Source: CAYUYM01 sp964449305 (lineage in GTDB: Bacteria; Bacteroidota; Ignavibacteria; SZUA-365; CAYQST01). Taken from it: DNA of 15,652 nucleotides. The notes beneath the pieces are model-generated. The model saw only the letters and a program-made list of their open reading frames with translations, did not search any database and was not told where the DNA came from. Location of the stretch: positions 1-15,652 of the forward strand of contig CAYUYM010000075.1 of assembly GCA_964449305.1 (NCBI GenBank), in the 5' to 3' direction. Below, piece by piece: positions 1 through 7,258 of the stretch (positions are counted from its first letter, which is position 1; the number at the start of each line of letters is the position of its first letter). Position numbers and translations under genes: made by a program.

Positions 1-611
1 AGTCGGCCCTGCTCGAGGCGATGCAGGAGAGGCAGGTGACGCTCGGCGACCAGTCCTTCAAGCTCGCCGAACCCTTCCTTGTGATGGCCACACAGAATCC
101 CATCGAGCAGGAGGGCACCTACCCACTGCCCGAGGCCCAGGTGGACCGCTTCATGCTCAAGGTGAAGGTGGAGTATCCGACGCGTGACGAGGAGCAGCGC
201 ATCATGCGGCAGGAGGTCAACGCCGCCCGCGGTGCGGTGAACCCGGTGATCAGCACCGAGCAGATCCTCAGGGCGCGGCAGGCGCTCGCCATGGTGTACA
301 TGGATGAGAAGATCGAGAAGTACATCCTCGACATCGTCGCCGCCACACGCGATCCGGAGGCGGCCGGGCTCAGGAAGCTCCAGGGCTACATTTCCTACGG
401 CGCCTCACCCCGCGCGTCCATCTACCTCGCCGTCTGCGGCAAGGCCAACGCCTTCATCCAGCGCCGTGGCTACGTCATCCCCGAGGACATCCGCGCCGTC
501 AGCTTCGATGTGCTCCGCCACCGCGTCATCTGCTCTTACGAGGCAGAGGCGGAGGAGATGACCTCCGAGATGATCATCCAGGAAATCATCAACACCATCG
601 AAGTGCCGTAA
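1..611 (+). CDS. moxR: MoxR-family AAA+ ATPase, C-terminal part (5' end cut by window)
   Basis: This is the C-terminal ~200 residues of a MoxR-type AAA+ ATPase, a cytoplasmic chaperone-like ATPase that works with VWA-domain partners. The frame is open from base 3 onward and begins inside the conserved SALLEAMQERQVT segment, so about 125 N-terminal residues with Walker A and B lie outside the window. Visible motifs are the sensor 1 ATQNP (bases 87-101), the LPEAQVDRF block with a conserved Arg (147-149), and sensor 2 GASPR (Arg at 411-413), followed by the C-terminal lid helices. All are intact. It stands 36 bases upstream of a DUF58 gene, the standard MoxR-DUF58 pairing, and heads the Bat operon. 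The family assignment rests on these motifs and the neighbours. The precise substrate is not visible from sequence. Confidence 0.95.
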   Translation, partial: SALLEAMQERQVTLGDQSFKLAEPFLVMATQNPIEQEGTYPLPEAQVDRFMLKVKVEYPTRDEEQRIMRQEVNAARGAVNPVISTEQILRARQALAMVYMDEKIEKYILDIVAATRDPEAAGLRKLQGYISYGASPRASIYLAVCGKANAFIQRRGYVIPEDIRAVSFDVLRHRVICSYEAEAEEMTSEMIIQEIINTIEVP

Positions 612-647
612 ACCGGCGCATCGTTTCACGCCTCACACAGAGCCTTC

Positions 648-1523
648 GTGGATACCAAGGAACTTCTACGCAATGTCCGCCAGATCGAGCTGCGCACGCG
701 CGGCCTGGTCAATCACCTGTTCTCGGGGGAATACCACAGCGTGTTCAAGGGACGCGGGATGGACTTCTCCGAGGTGCGTGAATACCAGTTCGGCGACGAT
801 GTCCGGCTCATCGACTGGAACGTGTCGGCCCGGCTCGACAAGCCCTTCGTCAAGGTGTTCGAGGAGGAACGCGAGCTGACGGTGATGCTCATCGCGGATT
901 TCAGCGGCTCCCAGTCCTTTGGCACGAGCACGAAATTCAAGCGGGAGATCGCAGCGGAGCTCTGTGCGGTGCTCGCGTTCAGTGCCATCAAGAACAACGA
1001 CAAGGTCGGTCTCCTCATCTTCACCAACCGCATCGAAAAGTTCATCCCCCCGAAAAAGGGCAAGTCCCACATCCTGCGCATCATCCGCGAGTTCCTTGCC
1101 TTCGAGCCGCAGGGCAGGGGAACCGATGTCGGCCTGGCGCTCCAGTATTTCCTCAAGGTCATCAAGAAGCGCTGCATCGCCTTCCTTGTGTCGGACTTCA
1201 TGGCGGATGGCTACGAAAAGCCGCTCATGATCGCGGGCCGCAAGCACGACCTCATCGCGCTTCATCTCTTCGATCAGCGCGAGGTGGAGCTGCCTGATGT
1301 GGGGCTCGTCCGGATGCAGGATGCGGAGACGGGCCGCGACATCTGGATCGACACCGCGAGCGACCGTTTCCGGAGGAGGTACACCATCCAGTGGATCGAG
1401 GCGCAGGCGCTGCTCACACGCCGCCTGGCCGCATCGAATGTCGACCTCATCGATGTCGACATCGCTCAATCCTACATCCAGCCATTGACGCGGTTCTTCC
1501 GCATGCGGGAGCGTCGCCGATGA
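648..1523 (+). CDS. DUF58 domain protein (VWA-like partner of MoxR)
   Basis: A 291-residue soluble protein of the DUF58 family, which is normally encoded next to MoxR and is thought to be its cytoplasmic VWA-like partner. The family signature is complete at residues 35-62: GRGMDF, then VREYQFGDD, then RLIDWNVSAR. A MIDAS-type metal site is visible: D84-F-S86-G-S88, T159 in GRGTD, and D183 in VSDF. There is no signal peptide and no membrane segment, consistent with a cytoplasmic protein. The start is a GTG 36 bases after the moxR stop; no clear Shine-Dalgarno sequence precedes it. The TGA stop overlaps the next gene's ATG as ATGA, suggesting translational coupling. Family assignment is firm; the molecular function of DUF58 proteins is poorly defined. 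Confidence 0.93.
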   Translation: MDTKELLRNVRQIELRTRGLVNHLFSGEYHSVFKGRGMDFSEVREYQFGDDVRLIDWNVSARLDKPFVKVFEEERELTVMLIADFSGSQSFGTSTKFKREIAAELCAVLAFSAIKNNDKVGLLIFTNRIEKFIPPKKGKSHILRIIREFLAFEPQGRGTDVGLALQYFLKVIKKRCIAFLVSDFMADGYEKPLMIAGRKHDLIALHLFDQREVELPDVGLVRMQDAETGRDIWIDTASDRFRRRYTIQWIEAQALLTRRLAASNVDLIDVDIAQSYIQPLTRFFRMRERRR

Positions 1524-2554
1524 GAACACTGCGCATCATCACCGCCGTGTTCGTCACGCTGGCATTCGTCTTCATCCGGCCCGTGGCCGGTCAGCAGATC
1601 CGCGCCACGGCCGAGGTCGATTCCTTCACCTATCGCATCGGGGACTGGATCCACGCCCGCCTCACGGTGGATGCGGACTGGAACTGTCGCGTCCTGTTCC
1701 CCACAGACACCGCCTTCATCCAGGGAGCGGAGATCGTCTCGGCGGATCCGGAGACCGTGGTCGAGGAAAACGGCAGGAGGATCGTCCATATGAACTTCGT
1801 CCTCGCGGCCTTCGACACCGGGCGCGTGGAACTCGTGTTCACCATTCCCTTCACCATGGGATCCGACACCACGCGGAACACGGTCACCACGGATCCGTTG
1901 TACCTGACCATCCATGGGACGGAGGTGGACACGACGCAGACCTTCCGCGACATCAAGGATGTGATGCACGTGGGGCTCACCATCTGGGACTACATGCTCT
2001 ATGCCGGCATTGCGCTTGTGCTGGCTGCTGTCGGCTGGTGGCTGTATCGCCGCTGGAAGCGCCGGCGTGCGGCCCGTCCGGAGCCTGTGCAGGTGGAACC
2101 CGAGGCGCCCGTGGTTCCCGCCCACATCATCGCCCTCGAGCGGCTCGGGCGCTTGGAGTCGGAACATCTGTGGCAGGCTGGCAGGCACAAGCAGTTTCAG
2201 AGCGAGCTCACCGACATCATCCGCGAGTACATCGAACGCAAGCTCGCCATTCCCGCGCTTGAGGAGACGACCGGAGAGATCGTGGAGGCACTCACACGCC
2301 ATGGCCTGACACCGGAGCTGGTGCAGACGCTGCGCACAGCGCTCGTGACCGCCGACAGGACCAAGTTCGCACGATACACGCCCACCCAGATGGAGCATGA
2401 GGCCGGCATCCGGACGGGATACGACTTTGTGGACGCAACGCGCTCGCTTCCCGATCCGCAGGAGAAGCGGGCCCCGCGTGCCCCCGATGCCGCATCGCCG
2501 GCCGGGCCGGATACTGCTGCGATGCCTGCGGAGCGGGAGGGTGGCAATGTTTGA
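1520..2554 (+). CDS. Bat-locus membrane protein with DUF4381-like cytoplasmic tail (third gene of locus)
   Basis: A 344-residue protein with a signal peptide (residues 1-24, ending near VAGQ), an extracytoplasmic beta-rich domain (~25-150), one membrane helix (~157-175) followed by a strongly basic stop-transfer stretch (YRRWKRRR), and a cytoplasmic helical domain (~200-300). Its tail is proline/alanine-rich and probably disordered. The helical tail contains EYIERKLAIP and FARYTPT and resembles the tail of BatD in this same operon. I chose the ATG at 1520 because it overlaps the previous stop as ATGA and begins a clean signal peptide; the frame is open further upstream but that would destroy the signal. 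Position between DUF58 and batA matches the poorly characterised third gene of Bacteroidota Bat loci. It is probably a membrane anchor or scaffold linking the MoxR/DUF58 pair to the Bat complex, which is inference. Confidence 0.8.
   Translation: MRTLRIITAVFVTLAFVFIRPVAGQQIRATAEVDSFTYRIGDWIHARLTVDADWNCRVLFPTDTAFIQGAEIVSADPETVVEENGRRIVHMNFVLAAFDTGRVELVFTIPFTMGSDTTRNTVTTDPLYLTIHGTEVDTTQTFRDIKDVMHVGLTIWDYMLYAGIALVLAAVGWWLYRRWKRRRAARPEPVQVEPEAPVVPAHIIALERLGRLESEHLWQAGRHKQFQSELTDIIREYIERKLAIPALEETTGEIVEALTRHGLTPELVQTLRTALVTADRTKFARYTPTQMEHEAGIRTGYDFVDATRSLPDPQEKRAPRAPDAASPAGPDTAAMPAEREGGNV
2535..2541 (+). promoter_or_regulatory. Shine-Dalgarno sequence for batA
   Basis: GGGAGGG lies 5 bases upstream of the ATG at 2547. 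It sits inside the last codons of the preceding gene. It supports choosing that internal ATG over the longer upstream-open frame as the batA start, and fits reinitiation or coupled translation across the 8-base gene overlap. Confidence 0.6.
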
Positions 2555-3545
2555 CCGCATCACCCAGTTCGCCAACCCGGAGCTCCTGTGGCTGCTGCTC
2601 GTCCTGCCGCCCATGGTCGCGTGGTACATCCTGCGCGTCCCGCGGAGGCTCGCCTCGCTGCGTCACCCATCCATCGAACGGGTGCGGGATGCGGGGCGTT
2701 CGTGGCGCGTGCGTCTCCGGCACGTCGGCTTCATCCTCCGCGTCGCGCTCGTCGCCTTCATCATCATCGCCCTGGCTCGGCCGCAGACCTCCGCCCGCGG
2801 CGAGAACGTGTGGCGCGAAGGCATCGACATCACACTCGTCCTCGACATCTCCGGCTCCATGCTGGCGGAGGATTTCCGCCCGAACCGCCTCGAAGCCGCA
2901 AAGGCGGTGGCGGAGGAGTTCATCCGGGGCCGACAGAACGACCGCATCGGCCTGGTCATCTTCGCCGGTGAAAGCTTCACCCAGTCGCCGCTCACCACGG
3001 ACTTCAACGTCCTCATCGATCTGCTCCGGAAGGTGAAGACCGATTACCTGGTGGATGGAACAGCAGTGGGGGAGGGCATCGCCAACGCCGTCAACCGCAT
3101 GCGCACGAGCTCGGCCAGGAGCCGCGTCATGATCGTGCTCACCGACGGGGTCAACAACCGCGGCTCCATCGATCCCGTCACCGCAGCCAACCTTGCGGCG
3201 GACTACGGGATCCGCATCTACACCATCGGTGTCGGCACACGCGGGGAGGCCCCCTATCCGGTCAAGACGCAGCTCGGCACCGTCTACCAGCAGATGCCCG
3301 TGGAGATCGATGAGGACATGCTTCGTGAGGTGGCGCGCATCGGCTCCGGCGAGTATTTCCGTGCGACAAACAACCAGAAGCTGCGCGACATCTATGACTC
3401 CATCGACCGCATGGAGAAGACGCGCATCGAGGTCCAGGAATATCGTCGCAGCACCGAGCTGTTCCGCCAGTATCTGCTGCCGGCGCTCGGCCTCCTTGTG
3501 CTGGAGGTGCTGTTGTCGGCCTTCGTGTTCAGGAAGATCCCATGA
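2547..3545 (+). CDS. batA: BatA, membrane-anchored VWA protein
   Basis: A 332-residue VWA protein of the Bat locus, the usual family length. Layout: a membrane helix at ~12-30, a second at ~60-77 followed by ARPQTS, a VWA domain at ~92-290, and a C-terminal helix at ~308-328. The metal-ion-dependent adhesion site is intact: D100-I-S102-G-S104, T172 in DGTAVGEG and D200 in VLTDG. The VWA domain is expected to bind a protein partner through a divalent metal; its location depends on the orientation of the N-terminal helices. The start ATG at 2547 gives the typical MFDRITQFANPELLWLL opening and has a good ribosome binding site. It overlaps the previous gene by 8 bases, and its stop overlaps the batB start as ATGA. 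Identity as BatA rather than BatB rests on gene order and the DISGS motif. Confidence 0.93.
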   Translation: MFDRITQFANPELLWLLLVLPPMVAWYILRVPRRLASLRHPSIERVRDAGRSWRVRLRHVGFILRVALVAFIIIALARPQTSARGENVWREGIDITLVLDISGSMLAEDFRPNRLEAAKAVAEEFIRGRQNDRIGLVIFAGESFTQSPLTTDFNVLIDLLRKVKTDYLVDGTAVGEGIANAVNRMRTSSARSRVMIVLTDGVNNRGSIDPVTAANLAADYGIRIYTIGVGTRGEAPYPVKTQLGTVYQQMPVEIDEDMLREVARIGSGEYFRATNNQKLRDIYDSIDRMEKTRIEVQEYRRSTELFRQYLLPALGLLVLEVLLSAFVFRKIP

Positions 3546-4588
3546 TCCGCTTCGCCCACCCGGACTACTTCTACCTGCTGTTTGCGCTGCTGCCACTTGC
3601 CGCCGCATGGTTGCTGGCATGGTTGCTCGGGCGCCGCAGGCTCAAACGCTATGCCCTGCCCGCCACAATCGACCGCCTTGTGGAGGAGCGCAGCCGTGTG
3701 ATGCCCTTCGTGCATTTCGGCATCATCCTCCTCGCCCTCGCCAGCGGCATCGTCGCACTTGCGGATCCCCAGGTCGGCACGAAGTATGAGGAGGTGAAGC
3801 GCTCCGGCATCGACCTCATCGTTGCCGTCGACGTGTCGGCCAGCATGCGCAGCCAGGACATCAAACCGGACCGCATCACCGCGGCGAAGCGCGAGCTCGG
3901 CAACCTCATCGAAAACCTGAAGGGCGACCGCATCGGCATCATCGTCTTCGCCGGAGAGGCCTACACCCAGCTCCCGCTCACCACGGACTACGGCGCGGCC
4001 GTCATGCTTTCCGACATCATCGAGGTGGGGATGACGCCCCGACCGGGCACCGCGCTGGGCGCGGCAATCCGCATGGCACGCGAATCCTTCATGAAGGAGG
4101 AGGGGAAGTATCGCGCCCTGGTCATCATCTCCGACGGCGAGAACCACGAGGACGATGCCCTCGAGGCGGCGAAGGAGGCGGCCTCCGACAACATCGTCAT
4201 CCACACCATCGGCATGGGCTCGCCGCAGGGGGCGCCCATCCCCCTCGAGTCGGCCGAGGGAGAATCCCGCGGCTTCAAGCTCGACAACAACGGCCAGCCC
4301 ATCCTGACCCGGCTCGACGAGGCAACGCTCAAGTCCATCGCCGAGGCGACCGGGGGGACCTACACCCAGGCGGAAAACGGGCGCGACAATCTCGCCTCCG
4401 TTTTCCGGGAGATCGAGAAGATGGAGAAACGGGAGATCGAGACGAAACAGTTCACCGAGTACGAGGATCGCTACCAGATCCCGCTCGCCTTCGCCTTCCT
4501 GCTGCTTCTCGCTGAACTGCTTCTTCCGGAAAAGCGGAGTCGCTTCCTCGCACGCTTCCGCGTGTTCCGCGGCACCGACACCAAGTGA
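3542..4588 (+). CDS. batB: BatB, membrane-anchored VWA protein
   Basis: A 348-residue paralogue of BatA directly downstream of it, opening MIRFAHPDYFYLL. Two N-terminal membrane helices (~10-29 and ~56-75) precede a VWA domain (~88-290), and a final helix lies at ~315-331, followed by a short basic tail. The MIDAS is intact but uses D97-V-S99-A-S101 where BatA has DISGS; T170 in RPGTALG and D198 in IISDGE complete it. Compared with BatA, an extra loop at about residues 228-258 (GAPIPL to NNGQPIL) lies before the last strand, as is usual for BatB. The ATG overlaps the batA stop. The tandem of two VWA membrane proteins suggests a heteromeric complex, an inference from the locus. Confidence 0.93.
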   Translation: MIRFAHPDYFYLLFALLPLAAAWLLAWLLGRRRLKRYALPATIDRLVEERSRVMPFVHFGIILLALASGIVALADPQVGTKYEEVKRSGIDLIVAVDVSASMRSQDIKPDRITAAKRELGNLIENLKGDRIGIIVFAGEAYTQLPLTTDYGAAVMLSDIIEVGMTPRPGTALGAAIRMARESFMKEEGKYRALVIISDGENHEDDALEAAKEAASDNIVIHTIGMGSPQGAPIPLESAEGESRGFKLDNNGQPILTRLDEATLKSIAEATGGTYTQAENGRDNLASVFREIEKMEKREIETKQFTEYEDRYQIPLAFAFLLLLAELLLPEKRSRFLARFRVFRGTDTK

Positions 4589-4620
4589 ACCCTGTCCCAC
4601 GATTGGATCGCATCACCACC

Positions 4621-5412
4621 ATGAAAGTCCTGCTTCCCATCACCGCGCTCTTCCTGCTGCATGCTGCCGCCCAGGCCCAGTCCTACCGCGGCACCGTGAA
4701 CGAGGGCAACGAGGCCTACAAACGCGGGGACTACGGCAAGGCGGGCGAGAGCTATCGCCGGGCCGGCGAGCTCAACAAGGATGGCCTCGAAAGCCGCTTC
4801 AACCAGGGGAATGTCCTCTATCGCAGCGCCGAGCTTGATGCAGCGATCAAGCAGTACGAGGAGGCACTGACGAAGAACCCCGATCGCAGCGAGGCAGGAC
4901 GCATCGCCTACAACATGGGAAACAGTTTCCTCTCGGCTGCGGAGGCTGCCAAGACTCCGGGCGCGGATCAGGCGGCGGGTGCCGATGAGCTCAGGCAGAA
5001 GGGGTATGAACAGGCCATCCGGGCCTACAAGGAGGCGCTGAAGCTCAATCCCAACGACGAGGACGCCCGCTACAACCTGTCCTATGCCATGCGCAAGCTC
5101 AACCTGCTCAAGCAACAACAGCAGCAGAAGAAGAACGACAAGAAGGACAAAAAGGACGACAAGAAGGACCAGAAGAAGCAACAGCAGCAGGATCAGAACA
5201 AGGACAAGAAGGATCAGCAACAGCAGCAACAGCAGCAACAGCAACAGCAGCAGCAGCAGCAACAGAAGGACCAGCAGCAGCAACAGGCCCGCCGCATCCC
5301 GAAGCAGCAGGCCGAGCAGATGCTCCGCGCCCTGGAGCGCAACGAACGCGATCTGCAGAAGAAGAAGCGTCAGACCAAGGCCACCGATGTCCAGGTGGAG
5401 AAGGACTGGTGA
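4621..5412 (+). CDS. batC: BatC, TPR protein with Gln/Lys-rich low-complexity tract
   Basis: A 263-residue exported TPR protein. A signal peptide (1-19, LLPITALFLLHAAAQA, cleavage before QS) is followed by TPR-like helices at ~25-155: GNEAYKRGDYGKAGESYRRA, NQGNVLYRSAELDAAIKQY, and a longer insert before AIRAYKEALKLNPNDEDARYN. From residue 165 to 222 the chain is almost only Q, K, D and N, including 17 consecutive Gln (199-215), before a short charged helix and a C-terminal VEKDW. BatC proteins often have a charged low-complexity tail, but this one is extreme. I preferred the ATG at 4621, which gives a clean signal peptide. An in-frame GTG at 4585 overlapping the batB stop (GTGA) would add 12 residues and is the alternative. 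Probable role: periplasmic scaffold binding BatB, BatD or BatE. Confidence 0.88.
   Translation: MKVLLPITALFLLHAAAQAQSYRGTVNEGNEAYKRGDYGKAGESYRRAGELNKDGLESRFNQGNVLYRSAELDAAIKQYEEALTKNPDRSEAGRIAYNMGNSFLSAAEAAKTPGADQAAGADELRQKGYEQAIRAYKEALKLNPNDEDARYNLSYAMRKLNLLKQQQQQKKNDKKDKKDDKKDQKKQQQQDQNKDKKDQQQQQQQQQQQQQQQQQKDQQQQQARRIPKQQAEQMLRALERNERDLQKKKRQTKATDVQVEKDW
5113..5286 (+). repeat. (CAG/CAA)n trinucleotide repeat tract in batC
   Basis: Three runs of glutamine codons lie inside batC: 5 codons at 5113-5127, 17 at 5215-5265 and 5 at 5272-5286, with AAG/GAC (Lys/Asp) and short Gln runs between them. CAG and CAA alternate irregularly in the long run, so it is an interrupted rather than pure microsatellite. 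Length change by replication slippage would mostly alter Gln number without shifting the frame. Confidence 0.9.
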
Positions 5413-5416
5413 CAGG

Positions 5417-7258
5417 ATGACGCGGACCGTGGGGGTGCGTGGTGCGGCGCTGTGCATGCTGACTCTGGCCTGCCTGTCGGGCCCATTGTGCGCCCAGCAG
5501 ATCACCTTCACCGCCTCCACCAGCAACGCCCAGGTGGCGCTTGATGAGCGCTTCCAGGTGTCATTCACCATCGCCGGTGGCAATCTCCGCCAGCCGGGCG
5601 ACTTCCGCGCACCCAATCTCAACGCTGACTTCCTGACATTGATGGGGCCGAGCACCTCCCAGCAGATGAGCATCATCAACGGACGCGTCTCTGGATCCTT
5701 CTCCTGGACCTACATCCTTCAGGCCCGCAATGTCGGCACCTACACCATTCCACCGGCGACCATCACGCTCAATGGGCAGACGCTCAAGACAAACGCCCTC
5801 ACCATCAAGGTCACCAAGGCTGTCAACAAGCCAAGGCAGCAGCAGGGTGGGCAGGGGGGGCAGAGTCCGGGTGGGCAGGTGAATCTTGGTGACAACCTCT
5901 TCATCCGGGCGATCCCCGACAAGCGTGAGGTGTGGCTGGGCGAGCCGCTCACCGTCACCTACAAGCTCTTCTCCCGGATTCCGCTTCAGCTCAACAGCAG
6001 CCTCAAACTTCCTCGCATGGTCGGCTTCTGGTCGGAGGAGATACCGATCCAAGATATTGATCAAAAGCTTGAAGTGTTCAACGGAAAACAGTATGAAACT
6101 GCGGTGTTACGGAAGATCGTCTACTTCCCGACACAGGCCGGTCGGCTGACGATCAGCCCCTTCGAGATCGACGTCACCGTCCAGGTACGCGAACGCCGCA
6201 AGACGGGCGATCCGTTCTATGACGAGTTCTTCTCCAATCCCTTCTTCGATTCCTACCGACCGGTGACCAAGACGTTGATGACCGAGAAGCTCGACATCAC
6301 CTCGAAGGCCTTCCCGATGGAGGGGCGTCCGGAGCATTTCAAGGACATGGTGGGGTCCTATACCATGTCCACTGAGCTGGATCGGACATCGTTGAAGGCG
6401 GGGGAATCTGCCACGCTCAAGGTGACCATCACCGGCACTGGCAACATCCGCTTTCTCGAGGAACCCTGGCTCTCGCTGCCGAACGACATGGACCATTATC
6501 CGCCCGTTGTGACCGAGAACCTCAACAAGGAGCAGGGCAACACCTCCGGTTCCAAAACCTTTGAATACGTGCTGATTCCCCGCTTCAGCGGGACACGCGT
6601 GATAAAACCTGTCGAGTTCTCCTTTTTCGATCCTGGAAAGAAGCGCTATGTGAGCCTCACCTCGCCCGAGTACACGCTGCAGATTGCCGACGGTCCGATG
6701 GCGGACCGGCAGAACGGCGATGCAGGCGGGGCGTCGACACAGCCACGCGACCTCCAGCCGCTGCGCAGGACGCCGCGGGAGGATTCCCGTGGATCCGACA
6801 TCCCATCCACCGCCACGCTGCTGCTGGTGCTTCTGCTCCCGGCCCTCGCAGCAACTGTGGGTATCATCGCCAAGCGCCGCCACGACAGGACGCATGCCGA
6901 TGTCGTCGGCCTGAAGATGCGCCGCGCAACGCGCCTCGCCGACAAGCGCCTCGCCCGGGCACGGAAGCACCTCGACGCACGGGAGATCGACGCCTACTAC
7001 CTGGAGGTGGCGAGGGCGGTCAATGGCTGGCTCCAGGATCGCATGGCCATTTCAACGTTCGAGCTTTCCCATGATGCCGTGCGCGAGCTCCTCACCTCCC
7101 GCTCCGTGTCGCCGGCCCGCATCGACGACGTTCTGTCCGTGGTCACTGCGGTGGAGTACGCACGCTACAGCCCGACGCGGTCCGAGTCATCGGAGATGCA
7201 GAATCTCTACGCCATCGCCCGCACGGCCATCATCGGCGTGGAACAGGAACTGCGATGA
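5417..7258 (+). CDS. batD: BatD, large periplasmic multidomain protein with C-terminal membrane helix
   Basis: A 613-residue BatD-family protein. Signal peptide at 1-26 (ALCMLTLACLSGPLCA, cleaved before QQ), then beta-sandwich domains: ~28-133, ~160-295 (including the conserved VWLGEPLTVTYKL and FNGKQYETAVLRK elements) and ~315-424 (SLKAGESATLKVTITGTGNI). A Gln/Gly linker sits at 140-155. One membrane helix at ~466-485 is followed by a basic stop and a cytoplasmic helical tail (~500-605) ending in VEYARYSPT. The start lies 4 bases after the batC stop; the stop overlaps the batE ATG. The same frame is open far upstream through batC, but that extension codes for low-complexity Ser/Arg/Asn sequence and would bury the signal peptide. 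Likely the main extracytoplasmic body of the Bat complex. Oddities: G-rich linker DNA and an AT-rich patch near 6041-6110. Confidence 0.93.
   Translation: MTRTVGVRGAALCMLTLACLSGPLCAQQITFTASTSNAQVALDERFQVSFTIAGGNLRQPGDFRAPNLNADFLTLMGPSTSQQMSIINGRVSGSFSWTYILQARNVGTYTIPPATITLNGQTLKTNALTIKVTKAVNKPRQQQGGQGGQSPGGQVNLGDNLFIRAIPDKREVWLGEPLTVTYKLFSRIPLQLNSSLKLPRMVGFWSEEIPIQDIDQKLEVFNGKQYETAVLRKIVYFPTQAGRLTISPFEIDVTVQVRERRKTGDPFYDEFFSNPFFDSYRPVTKTLMTEKLDITSKAFPMEGRPEHFKDMVGSYTMSTELDRTSLKAGESATLKVTITGTGNIRFLEEPWLSLPNDMDHYPPVVTENLNKEQGNTSGSKTFEYVLIPRFSGTRVIKPVEFSFFDPGKKRYVSLTSPEYTLQIADGPMADRQNGDAGGASTQPRDLQPLRRTPREDSRGSDIPSTATLLLVLLLPALAATVGIIAKRRHDRTHADVVGLKMRRATRLADKRLARARKHLDAREIDAYYLEVARAVNGWLQDRMAISTFELSHDAVRELLTSRSVSPARIDDVLSVVTAVEYARYSPTRSESSEMQNLYAIARTAIIGVEQELR
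5845..5875 (+). other. Putative G-quadruplex motif in batD
   Basis: The coding strand carries GGG-T-GGG-CA-GGGGGGG-(8 bases)-GGG-T-GGG. The first 16 bases alone fit the G3+N1-7 pattern, with the seven-G run counted as two G-tracts. The motif therefore would be present in the mRNA as well as in the non-template DNA strand. It encodes the Gly/Gln linker between the first and second BatD domains. No experimental folding evidence is available from sequence. Confidence 0.55.

Noticed and set aside
1391..1519. Upstream extension of the third Bat-locus gene into the DUF58 gene
   Set aside because: It would mask a clean signal peptide starting at the ATG at 1520, which overlaps the previous stop in the usual ATGA way.
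666..1529. Long open frame on the minus strand opposite the DUF58 gene (287 codons)
   Set aside because: Product has no recognisable domain, and the opposite strand encodes a complete DUF58 protein with all motifs. Long antisense frames are expected in high-GC genes.
2292..3620. Minus-strand open frame of 442 codons opposite batA
   Set aside because: Low-complexity, His/Asp/Ala-rich translation without family motifs; mirror of the batA codon pattern.
5084..5416. N-terminal extension of BatD by 111 residues
   Set aside because: It would be Ser/Arg/Asn-rich repeat translation overlapping batC and would bury BatD's signal peptide; the ATG at 5417 is much more likely.
4471..5679. Minus-strand open frame with a long poly-leucine stretch that looks like a membrane protein
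   Set aside because: The leucines are the complement of the CAG glutamine codons of batC. The run of leucines is an artefact of the repeat.
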